A stretch of 64,000 nt of DNA from Campylobacter coli 76339. GTDB lineage: Bacteria; Campylobacterota; Campylobacteria; Campylobacterales; Campylobacteraceae. Positions 10,344-19,399 of this stretch are shown here, piece by piece (the stretch's first letter is position 1; the number at the start of each line of letters is the position of its first letter). A program made the translations under genes and the position numbers. The notes under the pieces were generated by a model, which had not been told where the DNA came from, ran no database searches, and was given only the letters and a program-made list of their open reading frames with translations. The DNA is taken from positions 1,377,661 through 1,441,660 of the forward strand of contig HG326877.1 of NCBI GenBank assembly GCA_000470055.1, given 5' to 3'.

Positions 10344-10837
10344 TAAAATTTACTCCTAAACAACACATAAGCAAACAAACACTCAAATGCAATCGATATC
10401 ATATAGCCAAAACTTGGCATTATAAACTCTTGATCAGCTGCATAAGAAAAAATAATATCCAAAATAAAAATAAAAATATAAGCGCAAAGTACGAGTATAA
10501 CAGGGATAACTTTTCCTATTTTAAAATTTGTCTTAATCCAATCTGCGCAAGTATAATAAAAAATAGCAAAGGCAAACCAAGAGGAAAATAGAAAAAAATC
10601 ATAAGTTATATCTGTAAAAAATAAAAAGAACAAAGAAAAATACCAACGAAAATCAAGTTTGCTAAATGTCTTTTGTCTTTCCTCTAAAAGAAAATACATA
10701 TAACAAAAAAATACACCATAAAGCAAAGGCATATAAAGAAAAACAGAACCTAGAATTTGATATAAAATACATAAAAAACCTAAAAAAACATAACTTCCAT
10801 TAAGTTTTATCCTGTAAGTACTGATATTTTTTCGCAT
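10343..10837 (-). CDS. MreD-like rod-shape membrane protein (putative)
   Basis: A 164-residue protein made mainly of four to five hydrophobic segments with short loops (for example FLGFLCILYQILGSVFLYM and VIPVILVLCAYIFIFIL). It lies directly upstream of mrdA and shares its last base with the mrdA ATG, the position and size of MreD in many mre-mrd operons. No strong sequence motif is available, so the call depends on topology and neighbourhood. Equivalent to Cj0651 by order. Confidence 0.55.
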   Translation of the reverse strand: MRKNISTYRIKLNGSYVFLGFLCILYQILGSVFLYMPLLYGVFFCYMYFLLEERQKTFSKLDFRWYFSLFFLFFTDITYDFFLFSSWFAFAIFYYTCADWIKTNFKIGKVIPVILVLCAYIFIFILDIIFSYAADQEFIMPSFGYMISIAFECLFAYVLFRSKF

Positions 10838-10838
10838 T

Positions 10839-11429
10839 TTACAAACCTAAAGTTTGTTTGATAATCTCATATTCTAAATCATCAAGTCCCATTTTATTTA
10901 AATTAGATATCAAAATGGCATCTTTAAAATTATTTTTGAGCTTGGCTTTTTCACTTTGATTAAGCTTATCGCATTTTGTAAAAACCTTTAACACCCTTTG
11001 ATCAGGTCTTAAAAAGCTTTTTAAATACTCGTCCAAATTTAAATCAATATCCAAATTCGTATGTCTTGAATCAATCAAATGCACAAAGAGCTTAATCGAA
11101 CTTCTTAATTTTAAAAATTCATCTAAATTTTTATTCCATATTTCTTTTAGATTTTTTGAAACTTTCGCATAACCAAAACCAGGTAAATCAATAAAATGAA
11201 TACTGAATTTATCCTCATCTTTCTTACATAAAACCTCAAAAAAATTAATCAGTTGTGTTTTTCCAGGAGTAGCGGAGCTCTTAGCGAGTTTTTTTTGCTT
11301 ACATAAGGAATTAATTAAAGAACTTTTTCCCACATTTGATCTTCCTAAAAATGCAACCTCGCTAAAATGAGATGCAAAATTTTTATCAAATTTATCTAAA
11401 GAGGTGATAAATTTAGCGCTTATTATCAT
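10839..11429 (-). CDS. ysxC: ribosome biogenesis GTPase YsxC/EngB
   Basis: A 196-residue EngB-family GTPase needed for 50S subunit assembly. G1 is GRSNVGKSS (about 30-38), the G2 region is SSATPGKTQLINFF, G3 is DLPGFGYA and G4 is TKCD. Length is typical. It overlaps the lptA stop by four bases, continuing the tightly packed block that couples LPS export genes to cell-growth genes. Confidence 0.93.
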   Translation of the reverse strand: MIISAKFITSLDKFDKNFASHFSEVAFLGRSNVGKSSLINSLCKQKKLAKSSATPGKTQLINFFEVLCKKDEDKFSIHFIDLPGFGYAKVSKNLKEIWNKNLDEFLKLRSSIKLFVHLIDSRHTNLDIDLNLDEYLKSFLRPDQRVLKVFTKCDKLNQSEKAKLKNNFKDAILISNLNKMGLDDLEYEIIKQTLGL

Positions 11430-11884
11430 TTTTGCTCTAAATCAAATATAAATCTCGCAGGCTTTTTGTCCTTGCTTTCAACACGATAAACATTATTTCG
11501 TTTATCCACTATTATCTTATCACCATAAAGCTTTTGATTGCTTTGAAGTTCATTAATATAAGCGTTTCCGTTGATTTCATAAATATCTTTAGCTACATTA
11601 TAAATAAATTTATCTCCGCTTCCCTTATAGGTTTTTCCTTTTAAAACAATTTTAAATTTAGCATTTTGCATAGCTTCATAACGCGTAGGCTTGCGGTTTT
11701 TATCTGTATATATAATCACTTTTTCAGCAGTTAAAATATCATCGCCTCTTATGATCTCAACATTACCGCTGAGTACACTTTCACCCTTATTCTCATCTGA
11801 ATAAAAATTTAAAGCCTTAACTTCGATCTGGCTAGCTAAAGACATACTCACACTTATTAAAAATAAAATTATCTTTCTAACCAT
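11426..11884 (-). CDS. lptA: LPS/LOS transport periplasmic protein LptA
   Basis: A 152-residue protein with a signal peptide (MVRKIILFLISVSMSLASQ) and a mature OstA/LptA jelly-roll with repeated beta strands (VLSGNVEIIRGDDILTAEKV, then the GSGDKFIYN and YEINGNAYI blocks). LptA bridges the periplasm, taking lipooligosaccharide from LptC to LptD. It overlaps lptC by 16 bases and ysxC by four. The adjoining kdsC and lptC support the assignment. Confidence 0.88.
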   Translation of the reverse strand: MVRKIILFLISVSMSLASQIEVKALNFYSDENKGESVLSGNVEIIRGDDILTAEKVIIYTDKNRKPTRYEAMQNAKFKIVLKGKTYKGSGDKFIYNVAKDIYEINGNAYINELQSNQKLYGDKIIVDKRNNVYRVESKDKKPARFIFDLEQK

Positions 11885-12381
11885 GCATTTACTCCCTGAA
11901 CTTGTAAAATTTTCTTTTCTACATCGTAGTTTAAAGTATTTCCGTTAACAATATTTCCACCCATTAAAGCTTTAAATCCTGTATCGGTGGTTAAAATTTT
12001 ATTCTTAGGCTCGTATTCGACTTTATCGGCAAGAATTTTAGTATCGTTGGAGCCTATATAGGTTACATTGCCCTCAAACAAAACCCTATCCATTTCCTTG
12101 CCTTTAAGTTCTAATTTATTGGCGCTTAAATTAAAATCTAAATTTAAATTGACAAAATTATCAAACTCATCTTTGTCTGTATAGCGCGTCCAAGTTTGAG
12201 CTTTGTAATATGATTTTACATTACTTGTATTAAGCTCATAAGCGTTTAAATTTGAAGCTTCAATATTTTTAAAATTTAAAGCATAGGATTTAATATTTAA
12301 AGAATATGGATCTTGCAAGCTTAAAATTGTAAAAGTAATCGTAAAAAGCGCGATCAAAATTCCAAATATTCTTATAGCCAA
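11869..12381 (-). CDS. lptC: LPS/LOS export protein LptC
   Basis: A 170-residue bitopic protein. A membrane anchor lies at about 4-22, followed by an LptC/OstA-type beta-jelly-roll periplasmic domain (about 70-165) with the FEGNVTYIGSNDTKILADKV-like strand pattern. It hands lipooligosaccharide from LptB2FG to LptA. Residues 49-53 (ELNTS) and 82-86 (DFNLS) fit the PglB sequon, consistent with periplasmic exposure. It overlaps kdsC by 10 bases and lptA by 16. Equivalent to Cj0648 by order. Confidence 0.82.
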   Translation of the reverse strand: MAIRIFGILIALFTITFTILSLQDPYSLNIKSYALNFKNIEASNLNAYELNTSNVKSYYKAQTWTRYTDKDEFDNFVNLNLDFNLSANKLELKGKEMDRVLFEGNVTYIGSNDTKILADKVEYEPKNKILTTDTGFKALMGGNIVNGNTLNYDVEKKILQVQGVNAWLER

Positions 12382-12860
12382 AGCTTATCCCACTCTTCTT
12401 GCATATCGTTTTTCTTTATAATACATTCTATCATTTGAGCTACGGCTGCTTTACCGCCCTTTTTATCAAGTGTGATATCGACTTTTAAATCCTTGTGTGC
12501 ATCCTTAGGCTTAAAACTAAGACCTACATGTTCGAGTAAATTTTTATCGTTAAAATAATCCCCTATAGCCGCACATTGAGAAAAATCCAAATTTAATTCT
12601 TCTAAAATTTTTTTAGCACAAGTCAATTTATCTTTAACACCCTGATGCACAATCTCTATTTTTAAATCTTTAGCACGAACACTCACGCAAGGACAGTTTC
12701 TTCCAGTAATAATAGCAATTTTTTTACCCAACTTAATCCAAGCTTCAATAGCTGCGCCATCTTTAACATCAAATTCTTTAATCACATTTCCACTAGAAGT
12801 ATAGATGATCTTACCATCCGTAAGACAGCCATCTACATCTAAAAATATCAATTCTATCAT
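12372..12860 (-). CDS. kdsC: 3-deoxy-D-manno-octulosonate 8-phosphate phosphatase
   Basis: A 162-residue capless HAD phosphatase that removes phosphate from KDO-8-phosphate to give KDO for the lipooligosaccharide inner core. HAD motif I is FLDVDGCLTDG (residues 6-16), motif II is ITGR, and motif III/IV lie around KDKL and IGDYFNDKNLL. Family length is normal (E. coli 188). It is followed by lptC and lptA, which export the finished molecule, and preceded by rlpA two bases away. Confidence 0.93.
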   Translation of the reverse strand: MIELIFLDVDGCLTDGKIIYTSSGNVIKEFDVKDGAAIEAWIKLGKKIAIITGRNCPCVSVRAKDLKIEIVHQGVKDKLTCAKKILEELNLDFSQCAAIGDYFNDKNLLEHVGLSFKPKDAHKDLKVDITLDKKGGKAAVAQMIECIIKKNDMQEEWDKLWL

Positions 12861-12862
12861 TT

Positions 12863-13702
12863 TTACTCACGCACAACAAAAGCACCAGCAAATGCACCAC
12901 TTGCTGCAAAATCCCTTGCTTCTTCTTCACTTCTAAATCCTGTCAAGAAAACGCGACTCAAGCCATCAACTGAACTTTTGCGTATAGTTGAAGAATAAGT
13001 TCTATAGGTTTTATATCTAGATGCTATAGTTTGAGCTCCCAATGGATTTTTAAACGCTCCAATTTGCACCATGAAATTTCCACCCTCATAAATCTGACCA
13101 TTATTTGCAATTCCGCCACTGTTTCCATAATTTATATTAGAATGAACAACATTATTGCCTGAATTAGCCGAACCAAAACCTATAACCTCAAGTCTTACAG
13201 GTGCTGTTCCTGAAGCGATCATATCGATTTGACTCGCAGCACCCTTGGACAAATCAATAATTCTATTGTTCACAAAAGGACCTCTATCATTCACACGCAC
13301 GGTAACTTGGCGGTTATTGTTTAGATTGGTTACTTTTAAAATAGTATTCATAGGTAAAGTTTTATGAGCTGCGGTTAAGCCATTTTGATTGTAAGTTTCA
13401 CCATTTGAAGTTTTTTTACCATGAAAACCTGGCCCATACCAACTTGCTATACCATCTGCGGTTTCACCCACCGATACAACGGTTGGATAATAAGTCTTAC
13501 CATTTATGGTATAAGGCTTCATGGTGCCTTTAGTTCCAGAGCCTGAAGGACTACTATGAAAATCATTACTTGGATAATAGATTTGCGCCGAGCCTCCGCT
13601 AGAAAAAAGCCCTCCAAAACACCCGCTAGAAAAAGTTGCAACTAAACTAGCGGCTAACAACTTTGGTAAAGTTTTCCTTAGATTTTGTTTTATAGCTTGC
13701 AT
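12863..13702 (-). CDS. rlpA: RlpA-like septal ring lipoprotein with DPBB and SPOR domains
   Basis: A 279-residue lipoprotein. The hydrophobic signal ends in a lipobox (FSSGC, Cys at about 28). A double-psi beta-barrel follows (GIASWYGPGFHGKKTSNGE, then NDRGPF and DLSKGAA), and a C-terminal SPOR domain (FMVQIGAFKNPLGA) binds denuded glycan. RlpA proteins are lytic transglycosylases or septal factors. The ATG at 13702 lies 56 bases inside the end of mltD, but it has a strong CAAGGAGA ribosome site at 13709-13716. The overlap is therefore real and not a mis-called start. Confidence 0.9.
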   Translation of the reverse strand: MQAIKQNLRKTLPKLLAASLVATFSSGCFGGLFSSGGSAQIYYPSNDFHSSPSGSGTKGTMKPYTINGKTYYPTVVSVGETADGIASWYGPGFHGKKTSNGETYNQNGLTAAHKTLPMNTILKVTNLNNNRQVTVRVNDRGPFVNNRIIDLSKGAASQIDMIASGTAPVRLEVIGFGSANSGNNVVHSNINYGNSGGIANNGQIYEGGNFMVQIGAFKNPLGAQTIASRYKTYRTYSSTIRKSSVDGLSRVFLTGFRSEEEARDFAASGAFAGAFVVRE

Positions 13703-14786
13703 TTTTATTCTCCTTGATAGGTATGATTAATTTTTGATTGATGCTTAAATGGTTTTTAGCAATTTTATTAAATTCTCGAATTTGCTCTACGCTAGTATTA
13801 TATTTTTTAGCGATTTTATATAAAGAATCACCTGATTTTACTATATAAATTTTAGTCATAGGTATAGTTGTATCCACTTTTGCAAGTTTTTCAACCTTGA
13901 AATTTTTATCAAAAAAAGCTACTTTATTTAAAGGAATATACATATAATATCCCTTTCCTGGAGGGGTAAATCCGTGTTTAAAATGTGGATTGTATTTTTT
14001 AAAAGTTGCTAAATCCATATTTAAATTTTTAGCCAAATCCCTTAGTGCTACAGAAGAAGGGGTATCAACTTTTACAAAATCATTATTTAAAGCATAATTC
14101 ACCAAAGATCCATCTTTTTCAAGTAAAAAATCCCTATCATTAGCCAAGAAAGCTAAAGTCAAAATTTTGCGTATGAAATTTCTAGTTTCTAAAGAAAGAT
14201 ATTTTTTATTAGGATCGATCAAGACTCTTAAATCATCGCTTCCTGCTTGTTTTATCGCTTGACGCAATTTTCCATTGCCGCAATTATAAGCCAAAAGCGC
14301 TAAGTACCATTTCCCAAATTCTTCTCTTAAAGTTTTTAGATAATTTATCGCAGCATATGTGGATTTTACAGGGTCGCGTCTTTCATCAACATAAGCATCA
14401 ATTCTAAGTCCTAAATTTCTTGCCGTAGGTTGCATAAATTGCCACACGCCTACAGCTTTAGCATTGGAAACACTATGTGCTTTTAGTCCTGATTCTACCA
14501 TTGCTAGATACAAAATTTCTTCAGGAACTTCTTGCTGTGCTAGAATTTTTCTTATCATAGGAGTAACTTTTGAGAAATTTTGTATACCATCAATCAAAGT
14601 CGGAGCATGTTTTGATTTTAAATCTTGTTGAGTTTGTATAAAAACCAAATCACTTATAAAACTTGGTTCAATATCTAAATTTCTTAAAACATTCGTTTGT
14701 CTTTCATAAAATTCAGGAGTGAGAGTTTGTGCAAAAAGAAAGTTATAAAATAAAATAAAACATAATATAATTTTTTTCATATACAA
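13647..14786 (-). CDS. mltD: membrane-bound lytic murein transglycosylase D (SLT + LysM)
   Basis: A 379-residue secreted muramidase. The signal peptide (MYMKKIILCFILFYNFLFAQ) lacks a lipobox. The SLT domain is at about 85-230, with the catalytic glutamate in AMVESGLKAHSVSNAKAVG and the GVWQFMQPTA and YNCGNG signatures. One LysM repeat is at about 310-352 (YIVKSGDSLYKIAKKYN). E. coli MltD has two to three LysM repeats. The two ATGs at 14786 and 14780 are both possible; an AAAGG site precedes the first. It overlaps tatD by 10 bases and rlpA by 56. Confidence 0.9.
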   Translation of the reverse strand: MYMKKIILCFILFYNFLFAQTLTPEFYERQTNVLRNLDIEPSFISDLVFIQTQQDLKSKHAPTLIDGIQNFSKVTPMIRKILAQQEVPEEILYLAMVESGLKAHSVSNAKAVGVWQFMQPTARNLGLRIDAYVDERRDPVKSTYAAINYLKTLREEFGKWYLALLAYNCGNGKLRQAIKQAGSDDLRVLIDPNKKYLSLETRNFIRKILTLAFLANDRDFLLEKDGSLVNYALNNDFVKVDTPSSVALRDLAKNLNMDLATFKKYNPHFKHGFTPPGKGYYMYIPLNKVAFFDKNFKVEKLAKVDTTIPMTKIYIVKSGDSLYKIAKKYNTSVEQIREFNKIAKNHLSINQKLIIPIKENKNASYKTKSKENFTKVVSR

Positions 14787-15595
14787 CCTTTAAAAAATAA
14801 TCTATGAGAATTTTCCAAACAGATTTCTAAAAGTTCTTGCCTTGATAAATTAAGAATTTCACTCATTTTATCAGCTACTAATTGAGTCAATAAAGGCTCA
14901 TTCCTTTTACCGCGATAAGGCTCTGGGGTAAGATAAGGCGCATCAGTTTCTATTAACAACTTATCCTTGGGGATTTGCGGTAAGATATTTACCAAATTTT
15001 TCGCATTCTTAAATGTCAAAACACCACCGATTCCAAAATAAAATCCTTCATTGCTAAGACGCAATAAATGCTCACTTGCATTAAAACAATGCAAAACCCC
15101 TCCAACAAGATCTTTAGAGTGCTCATGCAAAATTTCATAAGTATCATTGTTTGCTTCGCGAGAATGGATGATAACAGGTTTTTTAAATTCTTTAGCTAGC
15201 TCAAGCTGAGTTACAAAAAGTCTTTTTTGCTCTTCTTTTTCTTTTTCTCTCTCTTCTAAATCTTCACTTTTAAAACGAAAATAATCAAGCCCACACTCAC
15301 CCACAGCCACGCATTTTTCATCTTGTAAATATGCTCTTAAAATTTTTTCATCAAAGCCTTCTAGCTCATAAGGATGTACACCTGCGGCAAAAAATACATT
15401 TTTATATTTGTTAGCAAGCTCTGCTGCATAAGGTAAATCTTCAATATCTGCACCTGGTATGATGATTTTTTCTATACCATTGTCAAATGAATGTCTTAAA
15501 AGTTCATCTAAATCTTCTTTAAATACCTCGCTGTCCAAATGACAATGAGTATCGATGATTTTCAAACCATCTTTAAATTCAAGATTTAAGAACAT
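14777..15595 (-). CDS. tatD: TatD-family metal-dependent DNase
   Basis: A 272-residue TIM-barrel hydrolase. IDTHCHLDS (14-22) supplies metal ligands, GECGLDYF the bridging glutamate, HSREA a third ligand, GGVLHCFNAS and LIETDAPYL the remaining conserved positions, and PYRGKRNEP the family signature. TatD enzymes are Mg-dependent 3'-5' exonucleases active on single-stranded DNA and RNA; the physiological role here is uncertain. It overlaps the cbrR 3' end by 10 bases. An internal TTG just before KIIDTH is an alternative start, but the upstream ATG gives the fuller N terminus. Confidence 0.9.
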   Translation of the reverse strand: MFLNLEFKDGLKIIDTHCHLDSEVFKEDLDELLRHSFDNGIEKIIIPGADIEDLPYAAELANKYKNVFFAAGVHPYELEGFDEKILRAYLQDEKCVAVGECGLDYFRFKSEDLEEREKEKEEQKRLFVTQLELAKEFKKPVIIHSREANNDTYEILHEHSKDLVGGVLHCFNASEHLLRLSNEGFYFGIGGVLTFKNAKNLVNILPQIPKDKLLIETDAPYLTPEPYRGKRNEPLLTQLVADKMSEILNLSRQELLEICLENSHRLFFKGCI

Positions 15596-16830
15596 ACTTC
15601 TACTCTATCTTTACCATTAGCCTTAGCTTGAGAAAGTGCTTCTGAAGCCTTATTGATTAAGGTTTCAAACTGATCTCCACTCTTAGCAAAAACCACCCCT
15701 ATAGAAGCTGTAAAAAAGACTTCATCTAAGTTGACTAAAATTCCAGCTTTTTTTATATTTACTCGAATACGAGAAAGAATTTTAATCGCTCTTTCTTGAG
15801 AAACATTTTTTAATACTATACAAATTTTTTCAGCACTATATCTACCCACGATATCGCGCCCTTTAACTTCATTGCTTGCTTCATCGGCGCAAATTTTAAC
15901 GATTTTATCGCCTACTTCATAGCCGTATTCTTCATTTAAATTTCTTAAATTATCAATATCTAAAAATGCAAAAGCAAACTCTTCTTCTTTGCCTGAAATT
16001 TCATTTAAATAATCTTCGACACAATTCAATAAAGCATTAGAATTTTTTACTCCTGAAATAGGATCAAGATTATTGTAAATACTTAAAAATTGCATATTAG
16101 CCATATAATTAAGACATCTATCTAGGCGACAATTAAAGCTTTCTTTGTTTAAAGGTTTTATCAAATACTCATTGGCTCCATTTATAAGCAAGCTAGACTC
16201 TAAAGCATCATCCTTATCACCTAAGATAATTACACCCAAGTCATGATCACCAAAGCGAGTTCTCACCTCGCTTAAAAGCTCGCTTCCGCTGATAACAGGC
16301 ATATTTGCATCCGCGATAATAAGCTTTACATCATTATTGTCATTTAAATAACTCATTGCCTCTTCGCCGTGAGCAGCAGCTAAAACATTAAATTTTCTTT
16401 GTGTGAGAATCTTTTTTATTTCATTACGCTCAGGAAGTTTGCTTAGAGCTAGGATAACTTTAGTCTTAGCATAGCGTTCAAGTTTAACAATAGAATCTAT
16501 AATCTGATCTATACAAGTATCACTTTCTTTAAAGATATAATCTAAAATATCTTTATCCATAAATTTATCTTTTGTGGCCTTATCGTTGCTTGCAGTCAAT
16601 ACAATAACAGGCCAATTTTTCGTCAAAACATAATCCACCACTTCTCCATTAGGCGCATCAGGCAAACACAAATCCGCAAAAGTTAAAAAATATTCATCAT
16701 CAGGTAATGCTTTGGTTTCAGCAAGGCTAAAAACAATATCAACTTCACAATTTAAAGTGGTTTGTATCTTTTTAGCCAAAAGCTTTCCAAGCATTTTGTT
16801 ATCATCAATCAATAAAATTTTTTTATTCAT
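15586..16830 (-). CDS. cbrR: CbrR-like response regulator, two REC domains plus degenerate GGDEF
   Basis: A 414-residue regulator. The first receiver domain begins LLIDDNKMLGK with its acidic site in FADLCLPDAP. The second lies at about 125-245, with its site at IIADANMPVISG. A GGDEF-fold domain (about 255-414) follows, but the catalytic signature is replaced: GRYSAEKICIVL stands where GRYGGDEF would be. Diguanylate cyclase activity is therefore doubtful. In C. jejuni, CbrR (Cj0643) is known for bile-salt resistance. A 91-base AT-rich gap separates it from recN and may hold its own promoter. Confidence 0.88.
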   Translation of the reverse strand: MNKKILLIDDNKMLGKLLAKKIQTTLNCEVDIVFSLAETKALPDDEYFLTFADLCLPDAPNGEVVDYVLTKNWPVIVLTASNDKATKDKFMDKDILDYIFKESDTCIDQIIDSIVKLERYAKTKVILALSKLPERNEIKKILTQRKFNVLAAAHGEEAMSYLNDNNDVKLIIADANMPVISGSELLSEVRTRFGDHDLGVIILGDKDDALESSLLINGANEYLIKPLNKESFNCRLDRCLNYMANMQFLSIYNNLDPISGVKNSNALLNCVEDYLNEISGKEEEFAFAFLDIDNLRNLNEEYGYEVGDKIVKICADEASNEVKGRDIVGRYSAEKICIVLKNVSQERAIKILSRIRVNIKKAGILVNLDEVFFTASIGVVFAKSGDQFETLINKASEALSQAKANGKDRVEVCS

Positions 16831-16921
16831 AATCTATAAAATACCTTTTTTATTTAAATATAATCTTTAATAATAAAATTAAAAAAATTTCAATTCTATC
16901 ACAAACAAATAAAAATTCCGC

Positions 16922-18448
16922 TTAAGCTTTAAATAAAGTTTTGGCAAATTCCAAAGCCTCGTCTGTGATAGTTTCACCACTTATCATTCTTGCTAATTCT
17001 TTAATTCTCTCTTCATTCTTAAGTTTTTTAACTGTGCTATAAGAAGCATTTTTTTCAACCAAAAAATGATTATGAGCTTTTGAAGAAAGCTGCGGTAAGT
17101 GAGATATAGCAAAAATTTGATAAAAAGCAGAAAGCTCATTTAAAACATTGGCTATACTCATCGCTTCTTTACCGCTTAAATTAGCATCGATTTCATCTAA
17201 AAATATTATTCCTGTGCCTGAATTTAAAATTTTGCACTCAGTAGCGATAAAAGCAAGTCTTAAACGATTAAGCTCACCTGAACTTAAATTTTTTAAATTT
17301 GCAGCATTGATACTGAGCTTGATTTCATCTTTTCCTAAAGAGGTAATTTTTGAAATATTTACTAATTCTAAGTTCACATTTTTCATATAAAGATTTTTTA
17401 AATAATCATTTAAAAATTCCTCTAAAGTTTTTAAATTTTGCATGCGAGCTTGAGTTAACAACTGGGTGCTTTGATTTATTTTCTTTTCAATTTTTTCTAG
17501 TTTTTTTTCGAGCTCTTTTTTTTCAAAGCTTAAGTTATCATAGTGAGCAAGTTCATTTTTTTTGTTTTCTAGCACTTCTAAAGCATTTTCTATACTTTCA
17601 TAACGCTTGATCAAAGAGGATAAATCTTCGATTCTATTGAGTACTTCTTCTATATCAAAATCCAAATCTTCGATTTTTTCATTTTCGGCTATGATACGAA
17701 GTTCATTTAAACATTCGCTAAAAAAACTCGCATCTTTTTCACTGAGATTTAAAGCATCGATGACTACTTTTTCTAATTCAAAAATAGCACTTGCCTTTTC
17801 CCAAGCCGCTTCTATTTTGTCTTTTTTTGATAATTTTTTTTTAAGATTTAAAAGCTCTTCGTATTCTCCGATTTTAGGATTGATTTTAGAAATTCTTTCA
17901 ATCTGTGTGCTTGCTAATTCTTTAAGCTCTTCAATCCTTTTTTCCTCTTCTAAAATTGTAGTCAATTCTTCTGAAATTTGAAGCCATTGTTTATAATCGT
18001 CTTTAAAATGAGATAAAAAATCTTCAAATTCAGGATTTTTTGCACATTCTAAAGCATCCAAAAGATTTAAAAATTTCTCATTACTGAATTCATTGATTTC
18101 TTTAGCACTTAGGTATTTAATAAATTTTTTACTTAGATGAATCAAACTTTTTTTGGAAATACTTTGATTATTGATAAAATATTTCGTATTTTTATCCTTT
18201 AAAAGTTTAAAAATATTTTCATCTTCGCTTTCTATGCCGTATTCTTCCAAGTCTATCCTATCATCAAGTGCAATCTCAACAAGCTTTGCCTCACTCTCGC
18301 TTAATGCAAAAGCAGACAATATCCCCTTAAAAAGTACAGACTTTCCCGCTCCACTTAAACCCGTAAAGACTGTAAGTCCTTGAGAAATTTCAAGCTCGAC
18401 TTCTTTAAAGCCAAGATTTTCTTTCATCAAAACTCTATTTATCATCAA
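16922..18448 (-). CDS. recN: DNA repair ATPase RecN
   Basis: A 508-residue SMC-like protein that helps join broken DNA ends in recombination repair. Walker A is GLSGAGKS (about 30-37). A long coiled-coil arm spans about 140-345 (dense K/E/L heptads). The C-terminal half-ATPase has the [12 protein letters not shown] signature, Walker [12 protein letters not shown] and a [17 protein letters not shown] switch. It is somewhat shorter than the 550-residue average because of a shorter arm. It overlaps nadK by ATGA. Confidence 0.93.
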   Translation of the reverse strand: MMINRVLMKENLGFKEVELEISQGLTVFTGLSGAGKSVLFKGILSAFALSESEAKLVEIALDDRIDLEEYGIESEDENIFKLLKDKNTKYFINNQSISKKSLIHLSKKFIKYLSAKEINEFSNEKFLNLLDALECAKNPEFEDFLSHFKDDYKQWLQISEELTTILEEEKRIEELKELASTQIERISKINPKIGEYEELLNLKKKLSKKDKIEAAWEKASAIFELEKVVIDALNLSEKDASFFSECLNELRIIAENEKIEDLDFDIEEVLNRIEDLSSLIKRYESIENALEVLENKKNELAHYDNLSFEKKELEKKLEKIEKKINQSTQLLTQARMQNLKTLEEFLNDYLKNLYMKNVNLELVNISKITSLGKDEIKLSINAANLKNLSSGELNRLRLAFIATECKILNSGTGIIFLDEIDANLSGKEAMSIANVLNELSAFYQIFAISHLPQLSSKAHNHFLVEKNASYSTVKKLKNEERIKELARMISGETITDEALEFAKTLFKA

Positions 18449-19305
18449 TTTCCCCAGTTTAATTTTTCTTTTAATATTTGAAAATAATCTCGATTTTTAG
18501 GATGTATAAGTGCCACACTTCTATCACTAAGTCCTACTTTAACACTTTTAAAATCATTCATTTTATAATTTTCTTGTCCATCTATGCTAAAAATACAATC
18601 TTTTGCACCTATTTCAAGTTCAAAACCTTTAGGCAATACTATAGGACGTTGAGTTAAAGAATGTGAACAAACAGGCGTAAGAATAAAAGCTTGTGCTAAG
18701 GTATAAACTATAGGCCCATTTGCGCTTAAATTGTATGCTGTAGAACCTGCTGGAGTAGCTACTATGAGTCCATCTCCAAAATATTCATTAAATTTTTTAG
18801 CTTTGCGAAATACCTCTATATGCGCCATAGAAGCTTTTCTATCCTTGCTGATCACTACATCATTAAAAGCAAATTTTTGCGTGATTTGACCATCGTTAGC
18901 TTCTAAAATAATACTCAATAAAAAAGGATTTTCTACCCTAAATTCTCCCCTAAAAAAAGCTTCAAAAAAAACTTCAGCTTCATCTACCTTAAAATCCGTT
19001 AAAAATCCTAAATGACCTGCATGAATTCCTAAAACTGCTTTATTGTGCTCGCAAGCTTTTCGGCATAAAGAAATCAAAGTTCCATCACCCCCTAAGGAAA
19101 TCACAAAATCCGAAAGCTCAAACAATTTATCAAGGTCGTATTTGGGTAAGTTTACAGTTTTAGAACTTTCTTTATAGAGCAAAAGTTCTACACCTTTTTT
19201 TTCTAAAATTTCTTTTAGGGTTAAAATTTCCCTATCCAAATTTGAATTTGGACGCGCCGCAATCCCAATTTTTTTAATATTTTTATAATCTATTTTATTT
19301 TGCAT
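18445..19305 (-). CDS. nadK: NAD kinase
   Basis: A 286-residue enzyme that phosphorylates NAD to NADP. It contains the invariant GGDGTLI motif, the [11 protein letters not shown] block and the NDVV segment, and the glycine-rich [15 protein letters not shown] region. It is the first gene of the minus-strand block. A perfect extended -10 (TGTTATAAT at 19311-19319) ends only six bases before the ATG, and no ribosome site is visible, so the mRNA may be leaderless. Diverges from aspS. Confidence 0.93.
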   Translation of the reverse strand: MQNKIDYKNIKKIGIAARPNSNLDREILTLKEILEKKGVELLLYKESSKTVNLPKYDLDKLFELSDFVISLGGDGTLISLCRKACEHNKAVLGIHAGHLGFLTDFKVDEAEVFFEAFFRGEFRVENPFLLSIILEANDGQITQKFAFNDVVISKDRKASMAHIEVFRKAKKFNEYFGDGLIVATPAGSTAYNLSANGPIVYTLAQAFILTPVCSHSLTQRPIVLPKGFELEIGAKDCIFSIDGQENYKMNDFKSVKVGLSDRSVALIHPKNRDYFQILKEKLNWGN

Positions 19306-19310
19306 AAAAA

Positions 19311-19319
19311 ATTATAACA
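19311..19319 (-). promoter_or_regulatory. extended -10 promoter of nadK, possibly giving a leaderless mRNA
   Basis: The minus strand reads TGTTATAAT here. The usual 6-8 base gap to the start point would place transcription initiation at or beside the A of the nadK ATG (19305). No Shine-Dalgarno-like sequence lies between. Confidence 0.55.
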
Positions 19320-19349
19320 AATCTTAGCTAAGCAAAAGAATAAAAATAT

Positions 19350-19355
19350 TATAAT
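19350..19355 (+). promoter_or_regulatory. candidate -10 box for aspS
   Basis: TATAAT on the plus strand, 45 bases before the aspS start, within the 94-base divergent gap with nadK. The surroundings are A/T runs, so alternative boxes exist. Confidence 0.4.
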
Positions 19356-19399
19356 TTTAACTTATCTATATTAAAAAAATTAATTTTCAAGGAAAAATT

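Noticed and set aside
17148-18383. Several plus-strand open frames opposite recN
   Set aside because: They mirror recN codons on the other strand, are serine/phenylalanine rich, and have no ribosome sites or family matches.
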